Shown here in pieces: positions 61,374-64,000 of a stretch of DNA of 64,000 nt. Within the stretch, counting starts at the first letter, position 1. Each line of letters opens with the position of its first letter. Under the pieces are notes generated by a model. It was not told where the DNA came from and ran no database searches. It saw only the letters and a program-made list of their open reading frames with translations. The position numbers and the translations under genes are program-made. The stretch lies in the NCBI GenBank assembly GCA_012295275.1, contig CM022679.1, forward strand, positions 9,944,669 through 10,008,668, in the 5' to 3' direction. This DNA is from Chrysomallon squamiferum (Eukaryota; Mollusca; Gastropoda; Neomphalida; Peltospiridae).

Positions 61374-62649
61374 ATTCGTCCACCAGGTGTGAAAAAACAG
61401 CAAAGTAAGTGTAATATGCTGTTGTCATAAATTTGTACTTACTTCATGAACTATAAAATATGTAAGTGCATACAATTGCGTACTAACATGCACCCCCATA
61501 CACACACATACGTATCATATATGTAACTTCAGGAATCATTATACAAATATGTTTTATTTATTTATTTTAAATTATTATTATTATTGTTATTGTTATTATT
61601 ATAGAAAGCACAGATTTTGATGATATTCTTGGAGATCTGCTTGCACCAGATGGTAAGTAAATAGCACACATTGCCTATGTATTCTCCCAGAAAGTTCAGT
61701 AAAATATTTAAAACATCAGTTGTTTATTTAATTTTTTTTTTTTTTAATGTTACCAAAATGATGATATAAAAAAATTAATGAAAACAAATATTTAATTTAT
61801 TATTTATGATCGTTTCAGTGATATTCAAGTTGATATATTATTGAATGTATTTAATAATATGAAATATTAATTAATAAAATGGAATTAAAATTCATTTAAA
61901 ATCAGTAGATAGGCTTACTTGTATTGCAATTAAGTATTTTAGTACATATAATACTAGACTGTCACATTCAGTGATATTTCATTTATTTTTAGATGACATT
62001 TTGAAAAAGAAAGCAGGTCCAGCACAACCTGTAAGTAAAATAAAAATCTAAAACTGAAGATGAAAAAATGTTGTAGACTTAAAAAGACAATAATTATACC
62101 TTCATAAGTTATTATTTTAATTTATTCTACTAAAATTCAGTAAAGTTTTGTTCAATTTCAGTTTTAAATTTGGAAAGTAATAGTTTATAATAATATTAAT
62201 TCCCAGCACCAAAAATAAAAACTAATTTTTAAATGCTGTTTTACTTCTTTTTCAATACACTTTTTCCTTTGATTCTGAAAAATAATCTTCAGTTATACAA
62301 AATATATGATCTGTAAATCATTTAAAATATTTTAGTTGTTTAAAACTCCTTAATAATGAGAATGAATAATAATTTCCTTTATTTGTTTTTTTAATATCTT
62401 TATTATTAATACCCAGACGACATTTCTTTCAGCATATATTTTTTACCTTATTTTGTTAATTGTATTGACAGGCTGTGCAATCGACACCTGGGAAAAAATT
62501 AGGCAAAAGGTACTAAACATTTTTATTAAATTATGTTCTTTCTGAATAAACATATCATCACTTAAGCTGTTAATAAATATTAAGTTCTTGACATTAAAAA
62601 CTGTGACAGTTAGTATTTGTGTGTGTGTGTGTGCGTGTGTGTGTGTGTT

Positions 62650-62694
<45 letters not shown>

Positions 62695-63765
62695 ATGTGA
62701 GTGCGTGAGTGTGTTTGTGTGTTTGTGTGTGAGGTTGAATGTGAAGGAGTCCTTGAATAAATGAATAAAAAATTAGTGCCAGTATATGTGGTATCCCTTC
62801 ATCTGTTTTTAATGTCTTTATAGTTTATATTCTTGTTACCAGGATGAAATTATACATTAAATAACTGTATATATATATATATATATAATGTTTTATTTCT
62901 TTCTTTTTTTAAATTGTTTATTTTTACTTTAGTTTACTTCACTTCACTTCACTTCATTTCACATCATTATTTATTTATTTATTTATTGTATTTTTCTTAG
63001 CGCACTTGCTACTGATTCATATAGCAATTTGGCTTCACAAGCTGGAAATGATGCAGATGAAGAAATTTCAGATGCTGATGTCAGTGAAATGGCCAGAGCA
63101 ATTGCTGTGAGTTAATTAACCATAAAACCTAAAGTTACACTAAATGAGTTTACAATACTGATGGAAATTTTAAATTCCAAAGACCCAGTTAAGTAATTAT
63201 AACTATTTTTTGAGTTACAGACTTGGATGTGCTATAAATAAAACATTCAAAATTTAGGTTCTAAACATTTTAAATCACCACCTTTGAAGAACTTTTGTGA
63301 TATTGTTGTTTCATTGCATATTATTAAACTTTTCTTTTGATTTTTATAGTGACTTAACTTAGGCACAATACAAACATTACACTAACATGAATTTCAGAAT
63401 TTCTTCTTGATATTATTTAACATTTAGGCTTTTACAATTATCTTCTGAAGTGACGCTATTTCAAATCGTGCCATTTTTGTAGGGCTTGGATGATATGGAT
63501 GCCGATCTGTTTGGTGGAAGTTTACCAAAGAAGAAAGGAAGCTTAAAAGAACGAAGCACCAAGACGACACCTCGCAGAACACCCCGGTCACGAGGTGGCA
63601 CCCCACGATCAGCAGCTGGTGCTACTAAAGTTGCTTCCCCTGCTCGTAGCGACAGTCCAACAAGTCCACCAGAAAGTGCAATTTCAAGTGTGAAACGAAG
63701 AGTGCCTAAACCAAAATCTCCCACCAGCATTCAGAAACCAGGATCAGCTCCTGGAAAGTTGACAG
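61374..63765 (+). CDS. FBF1: FBF1 (Fas-binding factor 1), N-terminal part, partial at both ends
   Basis: Six internal exons join in frame: 61374-61404, 61603-61650, 61993-62030, 62472-62509, 63001-63106 and 63483-63765 (181 codons). The pattern DFDDILGDLLAPDDDILKKK, ISDADVSEMARAIAGLDDMD and ADLFGGSLPKKK matches the N-terminus of human FBF1 (ISEADPQALLQAMKDLDGMD, ADILGLKK). A Ser/Pro/Lys/Arg-rich disordered region follows. The human protein has about 1130 residues with a long C-terminal coiled coil. That part lies beyond the window: the last exon ends at donor GTCTGT and the next exon is not in view. FBF1 sits on ciliary transition fibres and gates entry of ciliary proteins. The start codon is not identified. 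Confidence 0.88.
62619..62731. repeat. (GT)n microsatellite in an FBF1 intron
   Basis: About 110 bp of GT dinucleotides with occasional GC and TT interruptions. Confidence 0.95.
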
Positions 63766-64000
63766 GTCTGTGACTTCTCTTTACTAAAATTTTCTTATGA
63801 AAAACAGCCTACTTGATCAGTAATGACTTTTTTCTCTATTTACGCACTGATGTCTTAATGTTAAATGTCAAATAATAATGATTTTGTCTTAGTTTTTTGC
63901 ATTAGAAATAAATTTGCAAAATTCCTATTGAAATTTTATTTATTTATTAATTTATTTATTTTATTTTATTTTTTTTAATTATTATATAATATTTTTTTTG
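63766..64000. other. FBF1 intron, truncated by the window edge
   Basis: AT-rich intronic sequence ending in TTTA and TTTTA units. No exon is visible. Confidence 0.7.

Noticed and set aside
63766-63774. In-frame stop TGA just after 63765 as the FBF1 terminus
   Set aside because: FBF1 proteins are far longer and a GTCTGT donor precedes the stop, so the stop is intronic.

Overview
This window is animal nuclear DNA, most likely from a mollusc. The genes are intron-rich with GT-AG splice sites, and the proteins are bilaterian. Base composition is very A+T-rich (roughly three quarters by eye). The intergenic and intronic DNA is full of microsatellites and decayed tRNA-type SINE copies of a kind I associate with molluscan genomes. 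The mollusc assignment is inference; the animal assignment is secure. There are no bacterial features (operons, CRISPR, IS elements).

I rebuilt eight protein-coding genes exon by exon, checking that every junction keeps the reading frame. In order they are: RADIL (+, 5504-13648, complete, 1168 aa); OGFOD3 (-, 16812-22313, 309 aa); an MMD/MMD2-type PAQR membrane protein (-, 28447-34998, 254 aa); SRSF2 (-, 43425-44452, 197 aa); RPL34 (-, 46431-48206, 113 aa); VTI1A (+, 50299-54377, 217 aa); NME5 (-, 58362-60420, 217 aa); and the 5' part of FBF1 (+, 61374-63765, running off the right edge).

Layout: 1-5.5 kb is repeat-rich DNA with one possible orphan exon at 1616-1780. RADIL and OGFOD3 converge around a cluster of decayed SINEs (15.6-16.4 kb). 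OGFOD3, MMD, SRSF2 and RPL34 all lie on the minus strand, separated by long AT-rich spacers that may include long 3' UTRs. RPL34 and VTI1A diverge, VTI1A and NME5 converge, and NME5 and FBF1 diverge from a short spacer.

The genes are not a pathway, but two groupings stand out. NME5 (radial spoke) and FBF1 (transition fibre) are both ciliary, and an RFX-type X-box lies 43 bp upstream of the NME5 start in their shared spacer. RADIL next to MMD matches the human RADIL-MMD2 neighbourhood on 7p22, and OGFOD3, MMD, SRSF2 and FBF1 all have human orthologues on 17q, so the block looks like an old conserved linkage group. I found no clear novel multi-gene system. The best leads are regulatory: the X-box, a TCTCGCGAGA element upstream of SRSF2, an exon-like GC-rich island in the SRSF2 3' region, and a 14-nt microexon in RPL34.
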